The notes under the pieces: generated by a model
Told to the model about the DNA's origin: nothing
Seen by the model: only the letters and a program-made list of their open reading frames with translations
Database searches by the model: none
Made by a program: the position numbers and the translations under genes
Origin: Candidatus Kryptobacter tengchongensis
GTDB lineage: Bacteria; Bacteroidota; Ignavibacteria; Kryptoniales; Kryptoniaceae
Length of the DNA: 64,000 bases
Assembly (NCBI GenBank): GCA_001485605.1
Contig: FAON01000011.1
Span: 124,001-188,000 of the forward strand
Direction of reading: 5' to 3'
Part shown: positions 35,435 through 45,942 of the stretch, in pieces
Layout of the letters: each line of letters opens with the position of its first letter
Numbering within the stretch: the first letter of the stretch is position 1

Positions 35435-36775
35435 TTATTCCCGATTCTTAAACGCTTCATTATAGTTAATTACCGCAAAATTCCCAGAAGATTTCATCAT
35501 TTTATAAGCAATGTTTAGCAAGGAAACAGGATGCATAACTTTTATATCTGCTTTCGCTTTTTTAAGTCCGTATTCAATCTGCGCATGACAACCGGGGTTA
35601 GCGGTTAAAACAATTTCAGCTTTCGTTTCAAGTATGTTCTTTATCTTTCGGTCAAGTATCTTCATTGAATCGTCATATCTGAGAATGTTATAAATTCCTG
35701 CGCTTCCGCAACACCATGTAGATTCATTTAATTCAACAAGTTTAACGCCAGGGATTGACTTTATTAATGTTCTTGGTTGTGCGGTTATCTTTTGTGTATG
35801 TGCAAGATGGCAAGCGTCGTGGTATGTAACTTTTAAATCAAGTTCAACTTCTGGCTTTTTGAAATCAATTTCACAGAGAAACTCATTGATATCTTTTACT
35901 ATCTTGCTTATATGTTCGGCTTTCTCACTCAAAGTTTTATCTTTGTCCTCTTTAAATAGTTCACCATATTCTTTCATAAAAGCCCCGCATCCTGCTGAAT
36001 TCACAACTATTGCATCAAGTTCATATCTTGAAAACTCAATCACATTTTTCCTTGCAAGTCTTCTTGCCATTTCAATGTCTCCATAATGAGCCATAACAGA
36101 ACCGCAACAGACTTGTTTTTTGGGGATATAAACTTCACATCCATTTTCAAGCAACACCTCAATAGAATCAATGTTGATTCCCGAATACATAACATTCATA
36201 AAACAACCCGTTAAAAAACCAACTTTATATTTTACCTCCCCATTTGGTTTTAAAACTTCAGGCAAAACTTCATCTGAAAACTTATTTGAGATCATAGGGG
36301 CAAGTTCTTCTATTCTCCGCAAACGATCTGGGATAATTTTATAAATGAATCGTCTTAAAGTTTTTTGATACAATCCCATCAACCTCGCAAAAAATTTGAA
36401 AACAAAATTTGAAGCGAAAACAAATCTAAAGATCAATTTTTTAATCAAAACTTGCTTATCCTTCCCAAGCATAAAAGCTTTTATTCTTGCTGATTCAACA
36501 AGTTTCCCGTATTGAACACCTGCGGGGCAAACACTCTGGCATGCTTGACAGTCAAGACAAAAATACATCTCATCAACAAAATCGTCTGTCATAGGCAAGT
36601 TTCCGTCCTCAACCTCTTTAATAAGTCGTATTCTTCCCCTTGGCGATGACTTTTCAAGTAAAGTTAAATTATAAGTTGGGCAAACAGGAAGACACATCCC
36701 GCAATGCATACACTGAACGATGAGTTCAGATGGGATTTTTAGATCCATTAAAGAAACCCTTTTTGTTAAACCCAT
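35435..36775 (-). CDS. glcF: Glycolate oxidase iron-sulfur subunit (GlcF-like)
   Basis: 446 aa. Two [4Fe-4S] binding motifs (CMHCGMCLPVCP and CLDCQACQSVCP) are followed by two CCG domains with QVCCGS and TWCCGSAG. With GlcD it passes electrons from a 2-hydroxyacid to the membrane quinone pool. It overlaps glcD by ten bases; an ATG nine codons later, at 36748, is an alternative start with a better-spaced AAGGG. Substrate could be glycolate or D-lactate. Confidence 0.88.
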   Translation of the reverse strand: MGLTKRVSLMDLKIPSELIVQCMHCGMCLPVCPTYNLTLLEKSSPRGRIRLIKEVEDGNLPMTDDFVDEMYFCLDCQACQSVCPAGVQYGKLVESARIKAFMLGKDKQVLIKKLIFRFVFASNFVFKFFARLMGLYQKTLRRFIYKIIPDRLRRIEELAPMISNKFSDEVLPEVLKPNGEVKYKVGFLTGCFMNVMYSGINIDSIEVLLENGCEVYIPKKQVCCGSVMAHYGDIEMARRLARKNVIEFSRYELDAIVVNSAGCGAFMKEYGELFKEDKDKTLSEKAEHISKIVKDINEFLCEIDFKKPEVELDLKVTYHDACHLAHTQKITAQPRTLIKSIPGVKLVELNESTWCCGSAGIYNILRYDDSMKILDRKIKNILETKAEIVLTANPGCHAQIEYGLKKAKADIKVMHPVSLLNIAYKMMKSSGNFAVINYNEAFKNRE

Positions 36776-38214
36776 AAATCGCTATATTTATCAATTTCTT
36801 CCCTTGATATTGGAAGGCGTCCTTCACATCGTGGTTTGAGGTCAAAAATTTTACCCGTGTTTAAAATTCCATTTGGATCAAGAACTCTCTTGATGTTCTT
36901 CATAAATTCAATCGCTGGTTTGTTGAACTGTTTTTCAAGAAATCTCTTCTTTGCAAGACCAACTCCGTGCTCACCTGTGATTGTCCCGCCAAGTTTGATG
37001 GCATAATTAAAAATCTCCTCAAAAGCCATCTCAACTTTTTTCATTTCCTCCTTATCTCTTTCATCCGTCAATGCGGTTGGATGAAGATTCCCATCTCCAG
37101 CATGACCAAAATTTCCGATAATAATTTGATACTTACCCGCTATCTCTTGAATTTTCTCAACCATTTCTGGGACAAAACTCCTTGGAACAGTTGCATCTTC
37201 AAGTATTGTGGTTGGTTTAACACGAGCAAGCGCCGCAAACGCAGCACGCCTTGCGGTTTTTAGCTTTAAGGCTTCATCTTCCGATTTTGCAAGTTTATAA
37301 TCCGTTGCGTTATTCTTAACACAGATCTTTACTATTTTCTCTGCTTCCTCCTCAACTTGAACCGGATGTCCATCCACCTCAATCAGAAGCAAAGCCCCAG
37401 CATTTACTGGCAAACCAAGGTGAGCATAATCTTCAACGCATTTTATCGTTGTGTTATCAAGAAATTCAAGCGTTGCTGGCATGATGTGATTTGCGATTAT
37501 ATCTGCAACGGTCTTTCCAGCTTCCCTTATTGATTTGAAAAACGCAAGCATTGTCTTTGAGGCTTGCGGTTTTGGTATAAGCTTCAACAAAATTTTCGTA
37601 AAAACGCCAAGCGTTCCTTCTGAACCAATTAAAACATCTTTTAAATTATATCCGGCGACATCTTTAACATTTTTCCCACCAACATTTATTATTTCACCTG
37701 TTGGAAGCACAACCTCAAGCCCAAGAACATAATTTTTTGTAACGCCATACTTTAATCCCCTTAAACCTCCTGCGTTTTCAGCTACATTACCACCAATTGT
37801 TGAAATCGTCATGCTACCAGGGTCAGGCGGATAAAACAAACCATATTTCTCAACCTCTTTATGAAGTTGCGCGGTTATAACACCTGGCTCAACCAAAGCT
37901 GTTAAATTTTCCGAATCAATTTCTAAAATTCTTCTCCACCTATTCATTAATAAAACAACGGAATTAGGCAAGGGCACAGCACCGCCACTTAACCCAGTTC
38001 CAGAACCCCGAGGGATGACGATAAAATTTTCCTCATTGGCTAATTTCAAAACCTGTGATACATGTTCGGGCGTCTCTGGAATCACAATAGCATCAGGTAA
38101 ACTTGCAAATGTTGGCGTAGCATCGTATGAATAGGCTATCCTGTTCTCTATTGAAGTTAAAACTCGTCCTTTCCCAACGATTTCCTCAAGACGACGAATG
38201 ATTTTTATATCCAT
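36766..38214 (-). CDS. glcD: FAD-linked glycolate/D-lactate oxidase subunit (GlcD-like)
   Basis: 482 aa. The FAD-binding domain (PCMH type) has PRGSGTGLSGGAVPLP and GGNVAENAGGLRG; the C-terminal FAD-linked oxidase domain has HAGDGNLHP and GEHGVGLAK. It oxidises glycolate or D-lactate, with electrons leaving through GlcF. A third subunit, GlcE, is absent here, as in many D-lactate dehydrogenases. It heads the long minus-strand run; a consensus promoter lies at 38243-38271. Confidence 0.92.
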   Translation of the reverse strand: MDIKIIRRLEEIVGKGRVLTSIENRIAYSYDATPTFASLPDAIVIPETPEHVSQVLKLANEENFIVIPRGSGTGLSGGAVPLPNSVVLLMNRWRRILEIDSENLTALVEPGVITAQLHKEVEKYGLFYPPDPGSMTISTIGGNVAENAGGLRGLKYGVTKNYVLGLEVVLPTGEIINVGGKNVKDVAGYNLKDVLIGSEGTLGVFTKILLKLIPKPQASKTMLAFFKSIREAGKTVADIIANHIMPATLEFLDNTTIKCVEDYAHLGLPVNAGALLLIEVDGHPVQVEEEAEKIVKICVKNNATDYKLAKSEDEALKLKTARRAAFAALARVKPTTILEDATVPRSFVPEMVEKIQEIAGKYQIIIGNFGHAGDGNLHPTALTDERDKEEMKKVEMAFEEIFNYAIKLGGTITGEHGVGLAKKRFLEKQFNKPAIEFMKNIKRVLDPNGILNTGKIFDLKPRCEGRLPISREEIDKYSDLWV

Positions 38215-38242
38215 AGGTGTTAAATTTTTTTTCTACACTTTA

Positions 38243-38271
38243 AAGATAAGCAAGATAAATGCAAATGTCAA
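38243..38271 (-). promoter_or_regulatory. Predicted promoter of the glcD-headed operon
   Basis: On the minus strand TTGACA (38271-38266), 17 bp, TATCTT (38248-38243). The transcription start would be near 38236, 22 bases before the glcD ATG. The same TATCTT -10 is seen before rsmI. Confidence 0.6.
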
Positions 38272-38323
38272 AAAACCAAATCAATCACATTTAAAACTCA
38301 AATTAGGAACAACCAGTTGATAC

Positions 38324-38797
38324 CTAAAAAATTTTGCCTTTTGAGGAAAACATATCAATAATTTGGTGGCTCAGCACCACACCCACTATCCCTCCAAGGA
38401 AGAGAGAAGATAAAACTTTAAAAATTACAATCTCAAGCCCAACAAATTTTTCAAGCGAAAACTCAACAACAGAAGGAAGAAGACCAACAATGAGCAATAA
38501 ATTTCCATTTTTTACAAAATTATGTCTATTTACAATTGGAAAAATTAAAACGCCGATCAAAGCACCAAAGTAAATTAAACTACACCTTGAGCAAACCGCA
38601 AGTTTAACCCCATTTATATGAAAACTTCTTGAATCAATCTGGTGACATAAAGGGCTGAAATAACAGTAAATTATCTTCGCAAATTTATTTAAACCCAAAT
38701 TCACAAAAATCACAGGGCTTATTGTTAAAAGGTTAAATATAAATACAGCCAAAACAAGTCCAATATAAACTCTCATTTTCCCCAACTTTGGACTCAT
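38324..38797 (-). CDS. DUF2085 membrane protein
   Basis: 157 aa with four predicted TM helices. The family's motif is visible as PLCHQIDSRSF followed by CSRCSLIYFGALIG, giving one Cys-His and one CxxC pair that may bind metal. Function is unknown; members are common in archaea and bacteria. It is the last gene of the uvrB-headed run, 14 bases after the antiporter, and 109 bp precede the glcD promoter. Confidence 0.85.
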   Translation of the reverse strand: MSPKLGKMRVYIGLVLAVFIFNLLTISPVIFVNLGLNKFAKIIYCYFSPLCHQIDSRSFHINGVKLAVCSRCSLIYFGALIGVLIFPIVNRHNFVKNGNLLLIVGLLPSVVEFSLEKFVGLEIVIFKVLSSLFLGGIVGVVLSHQIIDMFSSKGKIF

Positions 38798-38811
38798 CTT
38801 AAATTAACCTT

Positions 38812-40773
38812 TTATCCTTCAAGAAACTCAGCTGTCTTATCTATTTCCCTTGGAGTTCCGATAATAAACATCACATCGCCCGCCTTAAAAACAAAATCAG
38901 AAGATGGATTTACCAAAATTTCATCACCACGTTGAACAGCAATTACCAAAACACCTGTCTGTGCTTTCAAATTTAACTCCGCAATTGATTTATCCTTTGC
39001 TCTTGAATTTACACCCACAATATAGGTTTTGATATTGAGATACTTCAAAAGTTCAATCTCACTAGTTAATTTTTCAATTTTAGGTTCAGCCACCCTCAAA
39101 GCTTTATAAGCATCTTCTCTCAGCTTGCTTATATATTCTCTCACAACATTTAAAGGTAAATTAAAATAATTCAAAACTCGGGATATTATTTCTATTGATG
39201 TTTCAAATTCCTCTGGGATGACCTCATCAGCTCCGAGCTTTTTCAATTCGTCAATTTCCGACACATACCTTGTTCTGACAATTATGTATATATCTGGATT
39301 TTCAAAGCGTGCGAGCGAGACAATTTTTCTTGCTGACGCTGGGTCTGAAATCGCTATAATTATTAATCTTGCTTTGCCAATCCCAACTTTTCTTAACACA
39401 TCAACACTTGTTCCATCGCCATAATAAATTAGCTCACCCATTTCACGCATCTTCTTAACCGTAAAGATATTAAGTTCAACGACAACATATGGAACTCCAA
39501 TAGCCTTCAACGCTTTTGCGATATTTTTACCATTCAAACCAAAGCCAACAATTATAACATGATTTTCAAGGTTCTGTCCCTTTTCAACCACATCAAAAAT
39601 TTCACCTCTAATTTTCACATATTTTCCCACCAGCTCAGAAAGCCTTGGTGCAAAAATCATCAAAACAGGGGAGAAGAGCATCGTTATCACGGACGCAGAT
39701 ATAAAAAAATTATAAAAGTCGTCATTTATAACACCGCTTTCCTTTCCAAGCAAAGTTAAAACAAACGAAAATTCACTCATTGGGGTTAAAGCAAAAGATG
39801 AGATCAAAGCTACCCTTGAACTACCACCAGCAAGCGCAACACTTGCGAACCCACCAACTATTTTAATCAAAATAATTAAAGCCGAAATAAGAATCACCGC
39901 TAACAAATTTTTGCCTACAAAATCAACATTAAAAAGCATCCCAATTGATATGAAAAATACAGCCATAAAACTTTCCCTGAAGGGAATTATATCAGCAGTT
40001 ACTTGATGTGCATATTCAGATTCAGAAATTAAAAGCCCCGCAAGGAAAGCCCCAAATGCAAGTGAAAAACCGATCTCTGAAATAAGCAGAGCGACGCTAA
40101 AACACAAAAATAAAACCGAAATTATGAAAAGATCCCTTATCTTCAATTTAACAATCTGAAGAAATAGAAAGGGCACGAGATTCCGTGAAGTCCATAAAAC
40201 AATAAACACAATCAAAAGCGATAAAATAATTTTAACTGTGAATTCACCGGCTTTTAAATTTCCACCCGAAAAGAGCGGGATAAATCCAGCTATAAAAACG
40301 GCAACCAAATCCTGAAAAATCAAAATCCCAACCGTTATCCTCCCATGCGGTGTATCAATCTCACCTTTATCAGCAAGATATTTCAAAGCTATTGCAGTGC
40401 TACTCAAAGCAATAACTATCCCCGCAAAAAGTGCAACATTAAAATTTAGAAAAATTAAAGATATAAGCACAACAAAAAATAATGTAACCAAAATTTGTAA
40501 AGCACCGCCAAGGAAAATAAATCTTTTCATTTCAAATAATTTCGTCGGTGAAAGTTCTATCCCAAGAACAAATAAAAGCAAAATAACCCCTATCTCAGCG
40601 AAGATCTCAACAAGAGAGACATCTCTCACAAGCCCTACTCCATAGGGTCCAGCTATAACCCCAGATAGCAAAAAACCTATGACAGGGGGTAACTTTATTT
40701 TATGCAGCAAATAAACAATAAAAGTAGAAAGACCAAAAATTATAACAAAAGTTTTCAAAAACTCCTCAGTCAT
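38812..40773 (-). CDS. CPA2-type cation:proton antiporter with RCK domains (Kef/YbaL-like)
   Basis: 653 aa. Twelve or so TM helices of a Na+/H+ exchanger domain (about 1-380) are followed by a TrkA-N/RCK nucleotide-binding domain opening VIIVGFGLNGKNIAKAL (about 395-515) and a TrkA-C domain (about 565-650). It exchanges K+ or Na+ for H+ and is gated by NAD(H) or another ligand at the RCK site. It begins one base before the purC stop-distal spacer, so translation is likely coupled. The physiological cation is not predictable. Confidence 0.9.
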   Translation of the reverse strand: MTEEFLKTFVIIFGLSTFIVYLLHKIKLPPVIGFLLSGVIAGPYGVGLVRDVSLVEIFAEIGVILLLFVLGIELSPTKLFEMKRFIFLGGALQILVTLFFVVLISLIFLNFNVALFAGIVIALSSTAIALKYLADKGEIDTPHGRITVGILIFQDLVAVFIAGFIPLFSGGNLKAGEFTVKIILSLLIVFIVLWTSRNLVPFLFLQIVKLKIRDLFIISVLFLCFSVALLISEIGFSLAFGAFLAGLLISESEYAHQVTADIIPFRESFMAVFFISIGMLFNVDFVGKNLLAVILISALIILIKIVGGFASVALAGGSSRVALISSFALTPMSEFSFVLTLLGKESGVINDDFYNFFISASVITMLFSPVLMIFAPRLSELVGKYVKIRGEIFDVVEKGQNLENHVIIVGFGLNGKNIAKALKAIGVPYVVVELNIFTVKKMREMGELIYYGDGTSVDVLRKVGIGKARLIIIAISDPASARKIVSLARFENPDIYIIVRTRYVSEIDELKKLGADEVIPEEFETSIEIISRVLNYFNLPLNVVREYISKLREDAYKALRVAEPKIEKLTSEIELLKYLNIKTYIVGVNSRAKDKSIAELNLKAQTGVLVIAVQRGDEILVNPSSDFVFKAGDVMFIIGTPREIDKTAEFLEG

Positions 40774-40774
40774 A

Positions 40775-41680
40775 TCAAATTTTCAGTTTCTTTAACAAAT
40801 CCTCACCTGTCAATAGCCTGTATGCTTCAAGATATTTATCTCTTGTCTTTTTAATAACTTCTTCTGGAAGTTCCGGCGCTGGCGGTTTTTTATCCCAATT
40901 TATGGACTCAAGATAATCACGAACATACTGCTTATCAAATGAGGGCTGGGGTTTACCAGGTTCATATTCTGAAAGTGGCCAAAAACGAGATGAATCAGGA
41001 GTTAAAACCTCGTCAATTAAAATTAACTCGCCATTCTCATCAAGACCAAACTCAAACTTTGTATCTGCTATAATTATACCCTTTTTGCGCGCGTATTCTT
41101 CAGCCTCAATATAAATCCTTAAACTCAAATCACGAACCTTTTCAGCTAATTCTCCCCCAATTAAATCTACAACTTTTTCAAAAGTGATATTTTCATCATG
41201 ACCTGTTTCAGCTTTCGTTGATGGAGTGAAAATTGGCTCGGAAAGTTTATCCGATTCCCTCAAACCTTCGGGAAGTTTTATTCCACAAACCGAGCCATAT
41301 TTTTTATATTCCTTCCATGCTGAACCCGATATATAGCCCCTAACTATGCACTCAACTGGAAGTGGCTTTGCTTTTTTAACAAGCATTGAGCGATAAACAA
41401 CCTGCTCATAACTTTTTTTGAAAATTTCAGGAAACAAATTAACATCATCAGTTATGAAGTGAGTCTTTACAACACCACTTAAAAATTTGAACCAGAAAAC
41501 AGAAATTTGATTCAAAACATAACCTTTATAAGGAATTGGGTTTGGAAGCACGACATCAAATGCCGAAATTCTATCTGTCGCAACTATTAAAAGATACCCA
41601 TCCGCCTCATAAACATCACGAACCTTACCTCTTTTTATTAATTTTGCCCCTATATTACTTTGTGAAAGCACTTGATACAT
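40775..41680 (-). CDS. purC: SAICAR synthase
   Basis: 301 aa, the longer type found in yeast and Bacteroidota. Phosphoribosylaminoimidazole-succinocarboxamide synthase joins CAIR and aspartate with ATP in purine synthesis. Family segments are [44 protein letters not shown] and the Asp-rich [14 protein letters not shown]. It sits between a lipoprotein gene and an antiporter; no other purine genes are nearby. Confidence 0.96.
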   Translation of the reverse strand: MYQVLSQSNIGAKLIKRGKVRDVYEADGYLLIVATDRISAFDVVLPNPIPYKGYVLNQISVFWFKFLSGVVKTHFITDDVNLFPEIFKKSYEQVVYRSMLVKKAKPLPVECIVRGYISGSAWKEYKKYGSVCGIKLPEGLRESDKLSEPIFTPSTKAETGHDENITFEKVVDLIGGELAEKVRDLSLRIYIEAEEYARKKGIIIADTKFEFGLDENGELILIDEVLTPDSSRFWPLSEYEPGKPQPSFDKQYVRDYLESINWDKKPPAPELPEEVIKKTRDKYLEAYRLLTGEDLLKKLKI

Positions 41681-41687
41681 AAATCTT

Positions 41688-42158
41688 TCACATTTTTTGT
41701 TTTAAAAATGAATGAAGCACTTCAAGCGATATTGGCATATCAGCCGAAAGCCATATTAATTTATCTTCATCAGCGTAAATATAATGCGACTGACCCATGC
41801 CAAAAACAAGAAAAATGTCCCTGTTTTGAATTCTAAATTGGTTATGAAGGACAAACGGCGTTCCACCATGAGCAATCTTAATTAACATTTGCTCAAGTTT
41901 TTGTTCCGCTATTTCAGAACTTTTAAACTTTGAGATATAAAGAACTGCTTTTAAAGTATCAAGTGAATAAAATCCAACCTCGTTTCTATCACCAGCAACC
42001 ATACCGCTCACATGCATTTGATTTATAAATTCTCTTGCCTCTTTCCCAACCAAAAATTTATCAAGCTTTAATTCCCCAAGCGATTGGGGTATCATTTGGG
42101 GTTTCTTTGAGCATGAAGATATTATAAGCAAGATGATTAAGGGTAGTTTTTTAAGCAT
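41688..42158 (-). CDS. Hypothetical lipoprotein
   Basis: 156 aa. The N-terminal [19 protein letters not shown] has a lipobox with Cys16, so it is probably lipid-anchored in the envelope. The remainder is an alpha/beta domain ([14 protein letters not shown], ending [12 protein letters not shown]) without recognised motifs, resembling DUF6599-type proteins but not clearly so. It lies 20 bases after uvrB and seven before purC, so it is expressed with both. Confidence 0.65.
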   Translation of the reverse strand: MLKKLPLIILLIISSCSKKPQMIPQSLGELKLDKFLVGKEAREFINQMHVSGMVAGDRNEVGFYSLDTLKAVLYISKFKSSEIAEQKLEQMLIKIAHGGTPFVLHNQFRIQNRDIFLVFGMGQSHYIYADEDKLIWLSADMPISLEVLHSFLKQKM

Positions 42159-42178
42159 TAAACGAAGAAGTTTTGTTT

Positions 42179-44197
42179 TTAATTTTTCATCAAACTCATC
42201 AACCTTTGAATTTCATCTCTTATCTCAGCTGCTCTCTCAAATTCAAGGTCTTTAGCTGCTTTTATCATTTCACGCCTCAATTGTTCTATCAATTCTCTTC
42301 TCTGTTCCGGTGTCATAAATTTAAAGCCTATATCCGTGACAATTGAGATTTTTGTTCTCTCTTTAACCTCATACTTTGGCTTCACATCCGCAACGATTGT
42401 CGTCGCAAGTATGTCCTCAATTGTTTTATAAACTGTTTGAGGCTTAATTCCATGTTTTTCGTTATACTCCATTTGAATTTTCCTTCTTCTATTAGTTTCA
42501 TCAATCATTTTCTGCATTGATTTCGTAATTCTATCGGCATAAAGTATGACTTTACCATTAACATTTCTTGCTGTTCTACCAGCGATCTGAATGAGCGATT
42601 TTTCAGAGCGAAGGAAACCCTCTTTATCAGCATCAAGAATTGCTACAAGTGAAACCTCCGGAAGGTCAAGCCCCTCACGAAGAAGATTAACCCCAACGAG
42701 CACATCAAAATCACCCAGGCGAAGATCTCTCAAAATTTCAACTCTTTCAAGTGCATCAATATCCGAATGAATATACCTAACCTTTATCCCTATTCCCTGT
42801 AAAAACTCCGCAAGGTCTTCGGCCATTTGCTTCGTAAGCGTCGTAACAAGAACTCTTTCTTTTCTTTTAACCCTTTCCCGAATCTCATGAATCAAATCAT
42901 CAATTTGATTTTTTGTGGGCTTAACTACAACCTCGGGATCAAGAAGACCGGTCGGTCTTATTATCTGTTCAACTACAACCCCTTTACATTTTTCAAGTTC
43001 ATAATCCCCCGGGGTTGCGCTTACGAATATAACTTGATTTATCAGCGACTCAAATTCTTCAAATTTCAAAGGTCTGTTATCAAGTGCAGATGGCAATCTG
43101 AAGCCATGCTCAATCAGGGTTTCCTTTCTTGATTTATCACCATTATACATCCCGCGAATTTGTGGTATTGTCACATGTGATTCATCAATTATCATCAAAT
43201 AATCATCTGGGAAATAGTCAATCAAAGTATAAGGTCTTTCACCGGGTTTTCTTCCAGTAAGATGTCTTGAATAATTTTCAATTCCCTTGCAATATCCAAT
43301 TTCCCGCATCATTTCAATATCAAATCTTGTTCTGCTTTCAAGTCTTTGCGCTTCAAGGAATTTACCTTGCGCTCTTAATTCAGATAACCTTTGTTCAAGT
43401 TCCTCCTCAATACTTTTAATTGCCCTCTCAAGCGTTGGTCTATCCATAATGAAATATTTCGCCGGGTAAATTACAACTTCTTCAGTTCTACCGATAACTT
43501 TCCCAGTTAATTTATCAATGAATGAAATTTTCTCAATTACATCATCAAAAAACTCAATTCTTATCGCCTCCTCATTTTCATAAGCTGGTAAAACCTCAAT
43601 CACATCGCCCCTGACCCTGAATGTTCCCCGTGTGAATTCAAAATCATTTCTCGCGTAGTGGATATCCATAAGTTTATACAAAAGCGAATTCCTATCAATT
43701 CTATCACCAACTCTTATGGTAACAATTTGCCTGACATAATCCTCAGGAGAGCCAATGTTATAAATACAGCTAACAGAAGCAACAATTATTACATCTCTTC
43801 TTCCTGAAAGCAATGCGCTTGTCGCCTTTAAACGGAGACGATCAATTTCATCATTTATAGCAGCATCCTTCTCAATATAGGTATCTGTCTCCGGAATATA
43901 AGCCTCAGGTTGGTAATAATCATAATAGCTTATAAAAAACTCAACTGCATTTTCAGGAAAGAATGACTTAAATTCACCGTAAAGCTGAGCAGCAAGCGTT
44001 TTATTATGAGAGATAACAAGCGTTGGTTTATTCACCTTTGCGATGACATGGGCAAGCGTGAATGTTTTACCACTTCCAGTAACGCCAAGAAGAGTTTGGT
44101 ATTTCTCACCTCTTAAAATTCCCTCTGTGAGTTCCTTTATCGCTTTCGGTTGATCACCCGTCGGTTTATATTTTGAAACAAGTTTGAATTTATCCAT
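42179..44197 (-). CDS. uvrB: Excinuclease ABC subunit B
   Basis: 672 aa, full length. Walker A GVTGSGKT (38-45), the beta-hairpin [12 protein letters not shown] that locks the DNA strands, DESH helicase motif II, helicase motifs V/VI ([22 protein letters not shown]) and a C-terminal UVR motif ([15 protein letters not shown]) that binds UvrC. It verifies damage in nucleotide excision repair. The ATG has a GAGG site seven bases upstream. It heads a five-gene minus-strand run; no LexA box could be identified in the 262-bp divergent gap to rsmI. Confidence 0.97.
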   Translation of the reverse strand: MDKFKLVSKYKPTGDQPKAIKELTEGILRGEKYQTLLGVTGSGKTFTLAHVIAKVNKPTLVISHNKTLAAQLYGEFKSFFPENAVEFFISYYDYYQPEAYIPETDTYIEKDAAINDEIDRLRLKATSALLSGRRDVIIVASVSCIYNIGSPEDYVRQIVTIRVGDRIDRNSLLYKLMDIHYARNDFEFTRGTFRVRGDVIEVLPAYENEEAIRIEFFDDVIEKISFIDKLTGKVIGRTEEVVIYPAKYFIMDRPTLERAIKSIEEELEQRLSELRAQGKFLEAQRLESRTRFDIEMMREIGYCKGIENYSRHLTGRKPGERPYTLIDYFPDDYLMIIDESHVTIPQIRGMYNGDKSRKETLIEHGFRLPSALDNRPLKFEEFESLINQVIFVSATPGDYELEKCKGVVVEQIIRPTGLLDPEVVVKPTKNQIDDLIHEIRERVKRKERVLVTTLTKQMAEDLAEFLQGIGIKVRYIHSDIDALERVEILRDLRLGDFDVLVGVNLLREGLDLPEVSLVAILDADKEGFLRSEKSLIQIAGRTARNVNGKVILYADRITKSMQKMIDETNRRRKIQMEYNEKHGIKPQTVYKTIEDILATTIVADVKPKYEVKERTKISIVTDIGFKFMTPEQRRELIEQLRREMIKAAKDLEFERAAEIRDEIQRLMSLMKN

Positions 44198-44398
44198 ACA
44201 ACATCCTCACCTCCCAAAAACTAATTCGCTTTACTTTAAATTTAACTAAAAAAGCATAAATGAAAAACTGGTTAAAGATCTGAAAAATTCGCTAACCGTT
44301 TTTAGATTTTTTAGCCAAACATTTTAATAGAAGTTTTCTGACCGAAAATCAAGGATATTATCTCAAAAGTGAATTTTTTGCTTTTCAATGATAAAAAT

Positions 44399-44427
44399 TT
44401 GACTGAATGCGGTTTTATTTATATCTT
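44399..44427 (+). promoter_or_regulatory. Predicted promoter for rsmI
   Basis: TTGACT (44399-44404), 17 bp, TATCTT (44422-44427). Start near 44434, leaving a 26-base leader before the rsmI ATG. The remaining gap (44198-44398) must hold the uvrB promoter, which I could not place. Confidence 0.55.
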
Positions 44428-44459
44428 GATTTAGCGGAAAAATTTAATAGAGAAAAATC

Positions 44460-45134
44460 ATGTCAGGGAAACTTTACATTGTTTCAACACCAATTGGCAA
44501 TCTTGACGATATAACCTTAAGGGCGATTGAAGTTCTAAAAAGTGTTGATTTAATAGCTTGCGAAGACACAAGGCGAACCATGATATTGCTTGAAAAATTT
44601 GGTATTGCAAAAAAACTAATAAGTTATTATAATTATAATGAAAGGCAAAGAGCAGAGGAATTAATCTCATATCTCAAATCAGGCAAAAACATCGCCCTTG
44701 TTTCTGATTCGGGAACACCGGGCATATCCGATCCTGGATATGCTTTGATCAGAAGAGCCATTGAGGAAAATATACAAGTGATACCAATACCAGGAGCAAC
44801 CGCCTTCGTTTGTGCGCTTGTGGCAAGTGGATTGCCAATGGATGAGTTTGTCTTCGTCGGATTTTTACCCCATAAAAAAGGTAGAAAAACAAAGCTTCAA
44901 AAATTAGCACAGGAAGAAAGAACGGTGATTTTATACGAGTCCCCACATAGGGTTTTAAAAACTTTAAATGAAATTCTTGAAAATTTCGGCGATAGAGAAA
45001 TAGCAGTAGCAAAAGAGTTAACAAAAATTCACGAAGAAATTTTTAGAGGCAAGATATCAGAAGTTTTAAAAAAATTAACGCCAGATAAAATTAAAGGTGA
45101 GTTCGTAATTGTAATTTCAGGAAAAACAAATTAG
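44460..45134 (+). CDS. rsmI: 16S rRNA (cytidine-1402-2'-O)-methyltransferase
   Basis: 224 aa. A tetrapyrrole-methylase fold that uses SAM to methylate the ribose of C1402 in 16S rRNA. Marks are LYIVSTPIGNLDDITLRA at the start, CEDTRRT, LVSDSGTPGISDPG and the GFLPHKKGR segment. The family is usually 270-290 aa; this protein ends at FVIVISGKTN, so it lacks the extra C-terminal domain. It is first in a four-gene operon with the inositol-lipid genes. Confidence 0.94.
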   Translation: MSGKLYIVSTPIGNLDDITLRAIEVLKSVDLIACEDTRRTMILLEKFGIAKKLISYYNYNERQRAEELISYLKSGKNIALVSDSGTPGISDPGYALIRRAIEENIQVIPIPGATAFVCALVASGLPMDEFVFVGFLPHKKGRKTKLQKLAQEERTVILYESPHRVLKTLNEILENFGDREIAVAKELTKIHEEIFRGKISEVLKKLTPDKIKGEFVIVISGKTN

Positions 45135-45145
45135 GAGGGAAAGTT

Positions 45146-45940
45146 ATGAATAAACTTAAAATTCTCAAGCATTTCGCTGAGATCGCTCCCGTTTACCGCC
45201 ATGTTAGAACACTTGACCCCGAGCCGATCTTCGCCATAAAAGATATCCTTGTAAAACATAAAAAATGGAAAAAACCGTTAAAAATTGCCGATATAGGAGC
45301 TGGAACGGGTAGATATACAGAACTTTTGATAAAAATTCTCAAACCCGAAAATGTTAAAACAATTCTCGTTGATGCAAGTTTTGAGATGCTCTCGGTGGGG
45401 AAAACACACATGGGAAGATACAACGCACACTTTGTAAATTCGCTCGCTGAACATCTCCCCTTTAAAAATGAGGTTTTTGATGTCATCATGGTTTTTAACG
45501 CAATTCATCACTTTGACTTTAAAAAGTTCATACGAGAGGCAAGAAGAATCTTAAAAACTGGTGGCTTTATCTTCATCTATACGAGGACACAAGAACAAAA
45601 TAGAAATTCAATCTGGGGTCAATACTTTCCGAAATTCTCAGAAAAGGAATATCGCTTGTTCTGGAAAGATGAATTGATTAAAAAGATCAAAAGATTGAAA
45701 AATTTTAAAGTTATAAGTTACATTGAGTTTGAATATCCCCGCATCTCAACAATAGATGAACTTCTTAAAAAGGCATTTGCAAAACATTATTCTACTTTTT
45801 ATCTTTATAAAGATGATGAATACGCCCAAGCGATTGAGATGTTTAAGGAAAATCTGATGAAATATTATGAGCCTGATGAGCAAATAATTCACACGGATGA
45901 AAATACACTTGTTGGCTTGAGAAAAATTAGCAGAGAATAA
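45146..45940 (+). CDS. Class I SAM-dependent methyltransferase
   Basis: 264 aa. SAM-binding motif I is IADIGAGTGRYTELL, an acidic motif II is in TILVDASFEML, and motif III appears near LPFKNEVFDVIMVFNAIHHF, typical of UbiE/Methyltransf_11 enzymes. The target is unknown; its place before a CDP-alcohol phosphatidyltransferase could mean a lipid or small-molecule substrate. A strong AGGAGGG site 11 bases after rsmI's stop fixes the start. Confidence 0.87.
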   Translation: MNKLKILKHFAEIAPVYRHVRTLDPEPIFAIKDILVKHKKWKKPLKIADIGAGTGRYTELLIKILKPENVKTILVDASFEMLSVGKTHMGRYNAHFVNSLAEHLPFKNEVFDVIMVFNAIHHFDFKKFIREARRILKTGGFIFIYTRTQEQNRNSIWGQYFPKFSEKEYRLFWKDELIKKIKRLKNFKVISYIEFEYPRISTIDELLKKAFAKHYSTFYLYKDDEYAQAIEMFKENLMKYYEPDEQIIHTDENTLVGLRKISRE

Positions 45941-45942
45941 AA

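Noticed and set aside
44198-44398. LexA/SOS box before uvrB
   Set aside because: No convincing palindrome was found, and the lineage's SOS-box sequence is not known to me.
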